A stretch of 64,000 nt of DNA from Yoonia sp. I 8.24. GTDB lineage: Bacteria; Pseudomonadota; Alphaproteobacteria; Rhodobacterales; Rhodobacteraceae. Positions 36,890 through 46,221 of the stretch are shown here, piece after piece; position 1 is the stretch's first letter; the number at the start of each line of letters is the position of its first letter. The translations under genes and the position numbers were made by a program. The notes under the pieces were generated by a model. That model was given only the letters and a program-made list of their open reading frames with translations, made no database searches and was not told the origin of the DNA. Where the stretch lies: the NCBI RefSeq assembly GCF_022096995.1, contig NZ_JACXGQ010000001.1, forward strand, positions 124,001-188,000, in the 5' to 3' direction.

Positions 36890-38503
36890 TTACCCGCGAA
36901 CGGCGCGGATCGCCACCCCTTCGCGTGCAAGCGCATTCCAAATCCGCGCATCACGCCCATAAACGTCGCGGCGGAATTGCATCCGCCCATCCGCTTGAGT
37001 GAAAGCAGTGCGGTATATCAAGTGGACTGGTACCGGATCATCCAAGTCAACACGCTGTTCACGCCCTGTTGCAAGTTGGCTTTGAAAGAACTCTTCTGGG
37101 TTCCCGATCTGACGCGCAAGCAATGCGTAAGCAAAATCAAACGGATCCGCGAGCCGGATACAGCCATGGCTAAACGCACGGGTTTCGCGGCCAAAGAGGC
37201 TCTTGGCAGGTGTATCGTGCAGATAGATATTGTGGCGGTTCGGGAACATAAACTTGACCAAGCCCAACGCATTACCGCGGCTTGGCGGTTGGCGCATCGA
37301 AAACGGAAAGTTATTCGCCGAATATTGCGTAAAATCGACATTAGACCGGTTGACCGCACGACCACTCGCGTCAGTGATGATCAGTTGGCTCACCGAATTT
37401 GGGTTTGCCTGAAGCTGCGGCAGGTATTCTTTCGTGATGATTGAACGCGGGACATACCAACTTGGGTTAATGACCATAAATTCCATTACGTCTGAAAATT
37501 CCGGGCTGACGCGGTCATGGCGGTTGGCCCCAATCACAGAGCGCGTTTCAAAAGTGACCACATCATTATCGACGATCTTTGCCGTAAAATCAGTAAGGTT
37601 CACCCAGATATGCCGCGTGCCACGTGGACGGTTGTTCCAGCGTTCACGCTCCATCGCGACGATAATTGATTGCAGGCGACTTTCGGGGGCGACATTGATT
37701 TCGCGCAAAGTGCCCTGCCCGGCGGTGCCGTCAATCGCCAACCCGTGCGCCTGCTGAAAACGCTGCACCGCATTCACAATTGCCGAATCATAGGTCTGTG
37801 TATTTGTCCGCTCAAGGAACCCCATCGCGATCAAGCGGTTGCGCAGCGCAACAACGCGGTTGCCGCTATCGCCTGCTTCAAGCTTGCCACCCGGCACCGT
37901 TGGGCCCCAGCCCCCATCTGCGAGCAGCCGTTCCATCGTCAGCTTTTCGCGCATCAGCCGCGTATATTCTGGCGAGCTTGGCGGAAGCGCACGTAGGAAA
38001 GATTCTGGGTTTGACTGCACAAAGGCACGCACGGTCGAAAGCCGCGAGCGGTACGGCACCTGCCGGTGAATATTACTGTCAACGCGCGACGGCACCAACA
38101 TGCCTGTTTGCACATCACGGGCATACTGCATGAACAACCGGGTCAATTCGACCTCTATTGCGGCCTGATCAGTGGCTGTTGTCGCCGCCTGCATCCGCGC
38201 CATCAAAGGCGCTGGATCATAACGCGACATCGACAACCCATGATCACCAGCAGACGCAAAGGCCGCCATCAACGCGTTGCGGCGGCGGCGATCTGCGCTC
38301 GCGCTCCAGATCCCCTCGTAATTGCGTTCACGGTAAAATGCCGCGATATCGTCGTCAGCCGCAGCCGCTTGGGCGACGGCCTGACGGAAATCAGTGACCT
38401 GTGCTTGGGCGGCAGGTGCGACCAATAGCAGCGGCGTCACTGCCGCACATCCAAGCCAAACGCGCACCATCGTCGCCCGTAGTGCAGTACTCATGATCAT
38501 CAT
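36890..38503 (-). CDS. L,D-transpeptidase, YcbB/LdtD type
   Basis: This 537-residue exported protein has a signal sequence ending VAPAAQAQ, an N-terminal scaffold region, a peptidoglycan-binding domain (VVALRNRLIAMGFL, then VNAVQRFQQAHGLAIDGTAGQGT) and a C-terminal YkuD domain with the active-site motif FSHGCIRLADP. It makes 3-3 cross-links in peptidoglycan or anchors lipoproteins to it. I use ATG 38503 because GGGGGA stands before it; ten more codons upstream lack a ribosome site. Confidence 0.92.
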   Translation of the reverse strand: MMIMSTALRATMVRVWLGCAAVTPLLLVAPAAQAQVTDFRQAVAQAAAADDDIAAFYRERNYEGIWSASADRRRRNALMAAFASAGDHGLSMSRYDPAPLMARMQAATTATDQAAIEVELTRLFMQYARDVQTGMLVPSRVDSNIHRQVPYRSRLSTVRAFVQSNPESFLRALPPSSPEYTRLMREKLTMERLLADGGWGPTVPGGKLEAGDSGNRVVALRNRLIAMGFLERTNTQTYDSAIVNAVQRFQQAHGLAIDGTAGQGTLREINVAPESRLQSIIVAMERERWNNRPRGTRHIWVNLTDFTAKIVDNDVVTFETRSVIGANRHDRVSPEFSDVMEFMVINPSWYVPRSIITKEYLPQLQANPNSVSQLIITDASGRAVNRSNVDFTQYSANNFPFSMRQPPSRGNALGLVKFMFPNRHNIYLHDTPAKSLFGRETRAFSHGCIRLADPFDFAYALLARQIGNPEEFFQSQLATGREQRVDLDDPVPVHLIYRTAFTQADGRMQFRRDVYGRDARIWNALAREGVAIRAVRG

Positions 38504-38843
38504 AACTGATCCCCCGAAATTCTTTAGTCGCATTTAGTATAGTAGGCACAAAACATAATGAAGAGTATGAATATCCTTACTTTGCCCATGTCCATTCATA
38601 TTCCCGCGAGCCGCAAAACCGCCTTCAGAAGTGTTGCTGCGATGCCGATGCACCGGTAGGCACCGGCCTTCAAAACTGCACAATTTCTGCGCAAGAGTCT
38701 GCCGACTTACACATTAATTAATAAAAACTGTGTAATCAGGCCTTGGTGTGCGAATCAAAATGTGCCATAAAATAGGCACATCTGGGGACAAGGTGTAACT
38801 GCCGCAACGCGGCAAATTCGAGCGACGGGACAGGCGCAACAAT
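38504..38843. other. 340-bp divergent spacer with two inverted repeats
   Basis: No coding frame is supported. TTACACA (38707-38713) pairs with TGTGTAA (38729-38735), and ATGTGCC (38760-38766) pairs with GGCACAT (38775-38781). Both repeats lie 62-137 bases before the DUF882 gene and could be operators or leader hairpins. The promoters for that gene and the L,D-transpeptidase are expected here, but I see no strong match. Confidence 0.5.
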
Positions 38844-39413
38844 ATGAGCAATAAAAACTCCTCTGGGATTACACGTCGCGGCTTGCTTGGTGCTTTCGCA
38901 GCAACAGCCGTAACAGCCGCACCAAGCTATGCAAACGCTGCAGGTTTCCTGCGTGGCGCTGGCGATATTCGTCGCATTGCGATGCATTCGGGCCGGACTG
39001 GTGAACGCATTGACACGATTTACTGGATTGAGGGTGAATATATCGCCGAAGCTGTCCGCGAAATTAACATCCACATGCGCGACTGGCGCACGGGCGAAGC
39101 GGTGCAGATGGACCTGCGGACGATCGATATCATGGCCGCTGCCGCAAACCTGATGGATGCAAACGAACCTTACATGCTGCTGTCAGGCTACCGGTCTCCC
39201 CAAACAAACAACATGCTGCGCAGCCAATCTTCCGCCGTCGCACGCAACTCTCTGCATATGCGGGGTCAAGCCGCCGATTTGCGTCTGCAAAGCCGTTCAC
39301 CCGGACAAATGGCAAGTGCCGCTGTCGCCTGTCATGCCGGTGGCGTTGGTCGCTACAACGGATCAAATTTTGTCCATATGGATTGCGGCCCAATCCGAAC
39401 TTGGCGCGGCTAA
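38844..39413 (+). CDS. DUF882 / peptidase M15-like protein, Tat-exported
   Basis: The 189-residue protein starts with a twin-arginine signal (SGITRRGLLGAFAATAVTAA). The mature part has the zinc peptidase M15-type motifs SGYRSPQTNN, SLHMRGQAADLR and NFVHMDCGPIRTW, typical of DUF882/YcbK. Such proteins resemble D,D- or L,D-carboxypeptidases of cell-wall turnover, although activity has rarely been shown. Being divergent from an L,D-transpeptidase gene fits a wall role. A strong terminator follows. Confidence 0.88.
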   Translation: MSNKNSSGITRRGLLGAFAATAVTAAPSYANAAGFLRGAGDIRRIAMHSGRTGERIDTIYWIEGEYIAEAVREINIHMRDWRTGEAVQMDLRTIDIMAAAANLMDANEPYMLLSGYRSPQTNNMLRSQSSAVARNSLHMRGQAADLRLQSRSPGQMASAAVACHAGGVGRYNGSNFVHMDCGPIRTWRG

Positions 39414-39433
39414 CTCCCCTGTTTGACCTGTCT

Positions 39434-39470
39434 AAAAAGCGTGCTGACCTGTTGGGCCGCACGCTTTTTT
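39434..39470. terminator. rho-independent terminator after the DUF882 gene
   Basis: AAAAAGCGTGC and GCACGCTTTTTT form an 11-bp stem with a 14-base loop and a T-run. The symmetric A/T runs make it potentially bidirectional. Confidence 0.9.
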
Positions 39471-39575
39471 ATGCGAAGTTCAATTAGTTTTCTGTAATCT
39501 GACCCAGTTTAAGCGGATTTTAATAGCCCTCGTCCAAAAGACATCGTGAACCGATGAATCTGCGCGAGGCAATGC

Positions 39576-41933
39576 ATGAACTTCTTGAACGCGATCCGTA
39601 TCTCGACCAAGCTACCAATGCTTGTCGCAACTTTGTGCCTCTTGGCCTCTGCTTCCGTCGCCCTGCTTGGCTACTATGATTTGCAACGCAATATTCTAAA
39701 AAACCAACGTGAAACCTATGAACTGCTTTCCGCAGAACGTATTGCCGCGCTTGACACCTGGTTGGGTAAGGTCACTGACGATGTCGCCAATTTAGGCAAT
39801 GATCCAACGGTTGTCGCTGCCGTTAGCGCCTTTGGTGCCTCTCACAATCTGATGATCGACTCGGCGGGATTGCAAGCGGCTTACATTACTGACAACCCAC
39901 ATCCAGTTGGAGAAAAGGAAGTGCTTGATCAGGCAGCTGAATCGCTTCCCTATCATTTTCAGCACGGCAGCTTTCATCCGTTTTTCCGGCAAACCAAGAA
40001 TGTGGATGGCTACTATGACATCTCACTTTTTAACCTCGACGGGGACATGCTGTACTCGGTGATCAAGGAAACCGGCTTCGCGACAAATTTTGAAAACGGC
40101 CCCTATCGCAATAGTGGTCTCGCTGACGTCTTTCGGGCTGCACGCGATGGCGCGGTCGGTGATGTCCACTTTGCCGATTTCACATCCTATAGCCCAAGCG
40201 GCGGTGCGGCCGCTCTGTTTCTCGCAACGCCGGTTGTCGATACGCAAGGTGCGGTTATTGGAGTGGTCGCAGCGCAACTCCCCCCTCACCGCATCGACAA
40301 TATTATCAATAATCCAATTGGGCTTGGTGAAACGGGCGAGCTATACGCGGTAGGTCAAGATGGGCGCGCCAGGAGTGACTCGCGGTTCGCGGGCGGGTTT
40401 AGCGCATTGTCGACACTTACAAATATTGCGCACCTCATGGGCGATACCGGCAGCTATCACATCAATGTGCCTGGCGTTGCAGAAAATCAAGTTGTGGCTG
40501 TTGTTTCAAAACTCGATGTATTTGACGGCCATTGGGACATCATTGCCGAAATGGATATGGCTGAAGTATTGGCACCTGTGGTGGTGGCGCGCAATAAAAT
40601 GCTCTTTGTCAGCGCCGTTATCGCCGCAGGTGCCGCCGTGCTGGGCTGGCTTACCGCACGATCAGTCGTCGTTCCGCTCAATAGGCTGAAAAAATCGATG
40701 CATGCCGTGGCTGACCACAAGTATGACGACCCGGTTGATGATCAATACCGCGAAGACGAAATTGGTCAGCTCAGTAAATCACTTGTTGCACTGCGAGACA
40801 AACTTTGTGCCGCCGAAGCTGTAGATCAGGCACAAAAAGAAATTCAACAAGAACAAACATTGGTGGTCAACCGGCTCAGCACCGCGCTCACAAATCTTGC
40901 GGATGGTGATCTGACCCAAGCGATCAATACGCCGTTCACGCAGGCCTACGATAAACTGCGCGTGGACTATAATCGGACACTCGAAACCCTCCATGCGACT
41001 ATCAGCTCCGTCGTGCAAGGCACGCGAGGCATTCAAACCCGATCAGATGACATGAGCAAATCATCCGACGAATTGTCACGCCGTACAGAAAATCAAGCCG
41101 CGACACTTGAAGAAACCGCCGCCGCATTAGACGAACTCACAGCCAGTGTCAGCGCCGCTGCAAGTGGTGCCAAGGAGGTTGAAAGCATTGTTGCTGACGC
41201 GCAAGCCGACGCCGACGCCAGCGAAACCGTAGTCCATAACGCGGTCACGGCGATGACTGAAATCTCAGGCTCTTCGACGGAAATCTCACAAATTATCGGG
41301 GTCATCGATGACATCGCGTTCCAAACCAACTTACTCGCACTAAATGCAGGTGTTGAAGCCGCGCGTGCGGGAGACGCCGGGCGCGGGTTTGCGGTCGTCG
41401 CCTCCGAGGTACGTGCGCTCGCGCAGCGTTCATCAGAAGCCGCACGTCAAATCAAAGAATTGATCAGCGGGAGCAGTGAACAGGTCGACCGTGGTGTGAC
41501 ACTTGTTGGGCAGGCCGGCGATGTATTGACCCGCATCGCAAATCATATTGGCCATATTTCAAGTCTGATGAGCGATATCGCTGCAGGTGCGGCAGAACAG
41601 TCAACAGGATTGGGCGAAATCAATATAGGTGTCACGCAATTGGACCAGGTCACCCAGCAGAACGCAGCAATGGTCGAAGAAGCGACAGCAAGCAGCCACG
41701 CACTAACGACACAGGCAACACAGCTTGCTGCGCTCGTCGAAAAGTTTAAAATTGGCACGGAGAACGCTGTTAGGAAGCGCCCTAAGTCTCCCGCGGCGAA
41801 CAACGTCACAGCCTTCGCATCAAGACGCAAACCCACGCCCACGCCAGCTCTCACCCCAACACCAAAACGGGCGGTCAATGCAACAAATACTCCTGTTCCA
41901 AACGATCCAGACGTCGGATGGGAAGATTTCTGA
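39576..41933 (+). CDS. methyl-accepting chemotaxis protein with periplasmic Cache-like sensor
   Basis: The 785-residue receptor has an N-terminal membrane helix (LVATLCLLASASVALLGYY), a periplasmic sensor of about 300 residues of Cache type, and a second helix (MLFVSAVIAAGAAVLGWLTA near 343). A HAMP domain follows, then the signalling hairpin with its tip (IIGVIDDIAFQTNLLALNAG) around residues 575-595. The last five residues, GWEDF, fit the xWxxF pentapeptide that tethers the CheR methyltransferase in some receptors. The ligand is unknown. It is the last intact core gene before the accessory region. Confidence 0.92.
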   Translation: MNFLNAIRISTKLPMLVATLCLLASASVALLGYYDLQRNILKNQRETYELLSAERIAALDTWLGKVTDDVANLGNDPTVVAAVSAFGASHNLMIDSAGLQAAYITDNPHPVGEKEVLDQAAESLPYHFQHGSFHPFFRQTKNVDGYYDISLFNLDGDMLYSVIKETGFATNFENGPYRNSGLADVFRAARDGAVGDVHFADFTSYSPSGGAAALFLATPVVDTQGAVIGVVAAQLPPHRIDNIINNPIGLGETGELYAVGQDGRARSDSRFAGGFSALSTLTNIAHLMGDTGSYHINVPGVAENQVVAVVSKLDVFDGHWDIIAEMDMAEVLAPVVVARNKMLFVSAVIAAGAAVLGWLTARSVVVPLNRLKKSMHAVADHKYDDPVDDQYREDEIGQLSKSLVALRDKLCAAEAVDQAQKEIQQEQTLVVNRLSTALTNLADGDLTQAINTPFTQAYDKLRVDYNRTLETLHATISSVVQGTRGIQTRSDDMSKSSDELSRRTENQAATLEETAAALDELTASVSAAASGAKEVESIVADAQADADASETVVHNAVTAMTEISGSSTEISQIIGVIDDIAFQTNLLALNAGVEAARAGDAGRGFAVVASEVRALAQRSSEAARQIKELISGSSEQVDRGVTLVGQAGDVLTRIANHIGHISSLMSDIAAGAAEQSTGLGEINIGVTQLDQVTQQNAAMVEEATASSHALTTQATQLAALVEKFKIGTENAVRKRPKSPAANNVTAFASRRKPTPTPALTPTPKRAVNATNTPVPNDPDVGWEDF

Positions 41934-42113
41934 AAACAATTGATAATGAGCCAACAATATGAGGGTGGCGCAATATAGGCAGCCATTTTTAGTTTCTTAA
42001 GGCTTTCGACAAATTCCAATATCTTTAATTTAATAATATTTATCATGCACTTATATTCACATATCGCCTAAGGCTGTTTTATGTCGTCCGCAACATTGTG
42101 GGGGAAATAGTTT

Positions 42114-42553
42114 ATGGCGTACAAAAGACTCCCAAGTAGTCTGACAGCCGCCGTGGTAAGGTCGGTCAAGACGCCGGGCAAGTACCACGACGGTAAGGGT
42201 ACTGGCCTGTATCTGCGGGTTGAATCCAATGGTTCTCGATTTTGGGCGCGACGTACCACCGTGAATGGCAAGCGCCGTGAAATTGGTTTGGGCAGCCCAC
42301 CTATCGTGTCTCTTGTTTCGGCGCGCGAAGAGGCCGAAGCAAACAAACGATTAATCCGGCGCCGTGAAGACCCGCTTGCCAAGAAGCGCAAAGAGCGTCG
42401 CCAAAAGACATTGAAGAGGCTGCGCTTGTTGAACTCTCCCCGACTTAGAAAAACCCAAAAGACCGCGCGGCGTTTCTTACTACATTAAATACCTACATTT
42501 TTTCGCATTTCGGGAATGTGCCTTTGGCCGAGGTCACCTCGGCAGATACCCTA
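42114..42553 (+). pseudogene. broken P4-type tyrosine integrase (N-terminal half)
   Basis: The first 100 codons (MAYKRLPSSLTAAVVRSVKT, then GLYLRVESNGSRFWARR) are the DUF4102 arm-binding domain of P4-like integrases. The frame then shifts near 42,395: from 42401 another frame reads DIEEAALVELSPT, then TAG (42446), then KNPKDRAAFLTTLNTYIF and VPLAEVTSADTL, the core-binding domain. The family normally has Trp after Pro-Thr, so the TAG looks like a TGG-to-TAG mutation. The catalytic domain is absent; at about 42,553 the reading passes directly into a Toprim fragment. Confidence 0.85.
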
Positions 42554-42727
42554 CCCCGTCTACCGGGGCATCTGATCATCGCAGCCGATAGCGACACCGC
42601 CGGGCAGCAGGCGGCGCGCAAGCTAAGCATACGCGCGGACCGTTTGGGCTGGCTCATCTCACATCTGACACCGCCACCCGTCCGAGATTGGAATGACGTT
42701 ATAGTGCAGCAACGGGGGTTAAAATGA
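42554..42727 (+). pseudogene. Toprim domain fragment of a phage-type primase
   Basis: HLIIAADSDTAGQQAARKL and PVRDWNDVI match the end of a Toprim domain as found in P4/DUF7146-like primases, with the DxD metal site. Its N-terminal zinc-binding and catalytic parts are missing, and its frame is fused upstream to the integrase remnant. It ends by overlapping the DUF3987 gene start (ATGA). It is a deletion remnant, not an active gene. Confidence 0.75.
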
Positions 42728-44200
42728 ACGTAGTCCAGCCCATCCCCCTTATCTCAGAAGGGCCGCAGCCACTTGTTCAAGAAACGCCGGAAGGCGTACC
42801 CTACCCCGTCCACGCATTAGGGCCACTACGCGACGCGGTTGAGGCGGTCCATGCTGTGACACAAGCACCCGTCGCGATACCCGCGCAATCTGCGCTCGCA
42901 ATAGCATCTCTGGCCGTGCAAGGTTTTGCCAATGTCGAGGCCTTGGGCGGATCAAGCCCGCTCTCGCTCTACTGCCTGACGATTGCACGTTCGGGCGAAC
43001 GCAAATCAAGCTGCGACGCCAAGCTTATGGCGGCCCTACGTACGTACGAGAGAGCAAGTCACAGCCCTGCGGCTCGAAACGGAAAGCTGGCAGAACCAAC
43101 GCGCCTTATGGCGCGGAGAACGCGAAAGCATTTTGAACGAGGCCAAAAAATCAAAGGGCGAAAAACGGGTTGCGGCAAAAGCTGATCTAAGTGCCTTGGG
43201 AGCTGAACCCGCAGCCCCGCCATTGCCGGACTGCACAGTCTCGGAACCGACGTTTGAGGGTCTCACCCGAAAATACACCGAAGGGATGCCGTCGCTTGGC
43301 ATTTTCTCGGACGAAGGCGGGCAATTCTTGGGCGGCTACGCGATGAGCGCAGACAACCGCCAAAAGACCTTGGCCGCGCTCAACGATCTCTGCAACCCGA
43401 TCCGGCGCACCCGTCAGGGTGATGGGTCGCTGACGCTTTACGATAGGCGCTCGGCAATTCACCTCATGGCGCAACCCGGCGTCGCACGTCCGTTTCTCTC
43501 GGATGACACCGCACTTGGCACCGGGTTTTTGGCACGGTTCTTGATTGCTGAGCCAACCAGCACAATCGGTAGCCGTACCCACTCGGCTACCCTACCTTAC
43601 CCTATCGGAATCACAGCGTTCGAAACCCGCCTATGTGACATAATGCAAACGCCCCTACCGATGCATCCAGAAACCCGCGAACTCAAAACGCGCGATCTTC
43701 CACTTACAGAGGATGCCCGCGCGCATTTGATCGACTTCGCAAATGACACAGAACGCAAGCAAGGGTACGGCCAGCCCTATGCAGAAATTACAGGAACCGC
43801 GTCCAAAGCCGCGGAACAAGCAGCGCGCATCGCCGGAGTACTGGCACTATTCCGGGACTTAAACGCCCCCTGCGTGACGCTGGAAGACGTCGCCAACGCA
43901 GTTGGGTTGATGGGGTACTACCTGAGTGAAGCACTGCGCCTATCACAAGCGGCGACGCTTTCAGGTGACTTGAAACGTGCCGAAAAACTAAGGCGCTGGA
44001 TCATCGACAAATGGGAGCACGAAGAGATCTTGCCACGCGACATTCAGAAAAACGGCCCCACCACGGCACTGCGCCAAGCACCAAAAGTGCGATCAGCAAT
44101 CGCCACCCTTGAAAAATACGGCTGGCTAATCGCCCTACCACCCAGCGAAATTATCCGAGGTGTCGCACGCCGCGAAGCATGGCGGGTCGTGCGGGAATAG
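42724..44200 (+). pseudogene. frameshifted DUF3987 helicase/primase
   Basis: Two overlapping frames cover one protein. 42724 to about 43,050 encodes the N-terminus (AIASLAVQGFANVEALGGSS and LTIARSGERKSSCDAKLMAALRTYER), then the frame moves to the one reading REQVTALRLETESW to 44200. The shift falls in a slippery stretch with ACGTACGTACG and GAGAGAG, consistent with loss of two bases or gain of four. DUF3987 proteins are replication helicase/primases of phages and integrated elements. It probably makes no full-length product. Confidence 0.85.
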
Positions 44201-44335
44201 CGCGCCACGTCGCAGAAGTCGCAGGGAGTATGGGCGGAAAGCGGACATTCGCTGCATCGCGTACAAATATATGTTTAGCAAAAGCCTGTCTTTTGGGCAC
44301 TGGAAGTGAAGCTAAGAGTATCGAATCCGCAGGCG

Positions 44336-44740
44336 TCAGCGGTCGGTGACCCTTGTTGCAACCTTCAATAACTTCAGGAAACGAGCACAGTCGAAATGGT
44401 TTTCGTGGGGGCAGTTCGAGACATGGCGCAACATACGTGCCAGATTGACAAGACGCTCTGCTTGCCTCTCGAGGCTATCAGCCCTGTCGAGCAATGTATT
44501 ACGCGGGATGATAGGTGCTCCTGGCCGTCGAAGTACCGCCCCCACCTCATCGAGCGCAAAACCAGCTGATTTCGCCAAAGTGATCAGTGCAAGCTCTTGC
44601 AGCACGTCCGGTTCATACTGGCGGCGCAACCCATTGCGGGCGACCGATTCAATAAGCTTTCTTTTCTCGTAATACCGCAAGCCCGATGCGCTGACACCTG
44701 AGCGCTCTGCAACCTCGCCTATATCCAGAAGTTTTTCCAC
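44336..44740 (-). CDS. MerR-family regulator of the adjacent MFS pump
   Basis: From GTG 44740 the protein has 134 residues: a MerR winged helix (LLDIGEVAERSGVSASGLRYYEKRKLI), then a dimer helix and a C-terminal effector region with only two cysteines (C110, C118). It therefore lacks the four-cysteine SoxR cluster site. The frame is open upstream (ATG at 44785), but that would place the target promoter inside the gene; AAGG at eight bases supports 44740. It is divergent from the MFS gene and should control it by the usual DNA-twisting mechanism. The inducer is unknown. Confidence 0.8.
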   Translation of the reverse strand: MEKLLDIGEVAERSGVSASGLRYYEKRKLIESVARNGLRRQYEPDVLQELALITLAKSAGFALDEVGAVLRRPGAPIIPRNTLLDRADSLERQAERLVNLARMLRHVSNCPHENHFDCARFLKLLKVATRVTDR

Positions 44741-44751
44741 GCGCGACACCC

Positions 44752-44782
44752 TTGACTTAAACTTGGGTTGAAGTTGTAGACT
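44752..44782 (+). promoter_or_regulatory. MerR-type promoter with 19-bp spacer
   Basis: TTGACT (44752-44757) and TAGACT (44777-44782) are separated by 19 bases instead of 17. The spacer contains the dyad AACTT...AAGTT centred between them. This overlong spacing with an internal operator is the hallmark of MerR-activated promoters. It reads toward the MFS gene, whose GTG lies about 26 bases after the predicted transcript start. Confidence 0.8.
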
Positions 44783-44814
44783 CATTGTTCGCTTCATGCA
44801 ACGGAGAAGAACGC

Positions 44815-46221
44815 GTGACCATTCGCACAACGACAGACAAACGAAACAACACAAAAACGGACCTGCTTGGCCCCAGTTTTTCGATTATCCTCGCCTCCTT
44901 GGGTACCAGCGCGGCGGCCGTCACGCTGCCGGAGTTACCGGGTGAATTCCAAGGGGTCAGCCTCGACACGACATTCGTTGTATCGGCCTATATTCTCGCT
45001 ACGACTGCGCTCATCGTACCTGTCGGTCGTGCGGGGGATCTATTTGGCAAACGCACCGTTCTTATTGTTGGGCTATCCCTTTTCATCTTGGGGGCGTTTC
45101 TCGCGTTCCATGCGCCGACCCTACCAATTCTTGTTGCCAGCCGTTTCATCCAAGGGGCAGGCGCAGCGGCAATGATGGCGATGCCTCTGGCACAGGTGCG
45201 CGATGTCGTAACGAGCAATCAAATCGGACGCTGGATGGGAGCGATGGGAACGATGTCGGCGATTGGCACAGCCTCGGGTCCGGCCTTGGGCGGAGCGATT
45301 ATCGCCGGCTTTGGCTGGCGCGCGGTCTACCTGCTGCAGATCCCTGCCGCAGTAATTGCCCTTGGATTATGCCTATTCTATGTCACAGACAACAAACGCA
45401 CCGATACCCGCGCCAAAATCGATGTTGCCGGAGCGGGGGCACTGGCCGTGTTCATCGCTTCATTCACCGTCTTTATTTCCGATTTGGCCAGCGGCTTTGG
45501 TGCCTTGACCGCCGTTTTTTTGGCGGTCGCAATTATCGCTGTCGCGGGGTTTTGGGTGATTGAACATCGGACTACCGTGCCAATCCTACCGCTTGAGTTG
45601 CTGCGTTCGCCGCGTCTGCGCCTTAGCCTTGCGATGAACGCAATCGTATCTTTGGTTATGATGGGCATCCTTGTCGTTGGGCCATTCTTTTTGACTGGCG
45701 GGCTTGGGCTGACGACGGCCCAAATGGGGTTGGCAATGTCCGTAGGTCCAATCGCCTCTGCCCTTAGCGGCATACCGGCGGGCCGCCTGACCGAGAGAAT
45801 TGGATCGGGTCGCGCAGTCATTGTTGGAGGGCTTGCTGTGACGATGGCGACGGCGGGAATGGCGGGGCTTCCTTATGTGTTTGGGGTTGGTGGGTTCATT
45901 GCGGCCTTTATGCTTCTGTCGCCCAGCTATCAGGTTTTTCTAGCCGCATTGAACACCTCAGTGATGGAAGGCGCGCCCAACAAAGACCGAGGGGTGACCT
46001 CAGGCATACTCAATCTAAGCCGTAACTTTGGCTTTATTCTGGGTGCCAGCGCCATCAGCGGCGTCTTCTGGTCGCTGGTGAACTTTGGAACTGGAGACGA
46101 AACTGAGGCGGTCAGTTTGGCAATGGCCGGAACATTCGCCCTTTGCTCTGCCTTGGCGTTGTGTGTCGTGCTTCTTGCGATGCTCGCCAAGCGCCACCCT
46201 GATATCGAGGACGTGCTATGA
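44815..46221 (+). CDS. MFS drug-efflux transporter (DHA2-like)
   Basis: The 468-residue protein shows about 14 hydrophobic helices and the multidrug motifs A (GRAGDLFGKRTVLIVG) and C-like region (IGTASGPALGGAIIAGFGWR). It resembles EmrB/LfrA-type proton-coupled exporters of cations or quinolones, but the substrate is open. The GTG at 44815 has GGAGAAG just upstream. Expression is predicted to depend on the MerR protein and promoter next to it. It overlaps the DUF2938 gene by four bases. Confidence 0.9.
   Translation: MTIRTTTDKRNNTKTDLLGPSFSIILASLGTSAAAVTLPELPGEFQGVSLDTTFVVSAYILATTALIVPVGRAGDLFGKRTVLIVGLSLFILGAFLAFHAPTLPILVASRFIQGAGAAAMMAMPLAQVRDVVTSNQIGRWMGAMGTMSAIGTASGPALGGAIIAGFGWRAVYLLQIPAAVIALGLCLFYVTDNKRTDTRAKIDVAGAGALAVFIASFTVFISDLASGFGALTAVFLAVAIIAVAGFWVIEHRTTVPILPLELLRSPRLRLSLAMNAIVSLVMMGILVVGPFFLTGGLGLTTAQMGLAMSVGPIASALSGIPAGRLTERIGSGRAVIVGGLAVTMATAGMAGLPYVFGVGGFIAAFMLLSPSYQVFLAALNTSVMEGAPNKDRGVTSGILNLSRNFGFILGASAISGVFWSLVNFGTGDETEAVSLAMAGTFALCSALALCVVLLAMLAKRHPDIEDVL

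Noticed and set aside
42518-42727. Independent 69-residue gene
   Set aside because: Its first 12 residues are integrase and the rest is Toprim, so it is a deletion fusion without its own start signals.
44336-44854. Assignment of the MerR-family regulator as SoxR
   Set aside because: Only two cysteines are present in the C-terminal part, so the four-cysteine iron-sulfur site of SoxR is missing.
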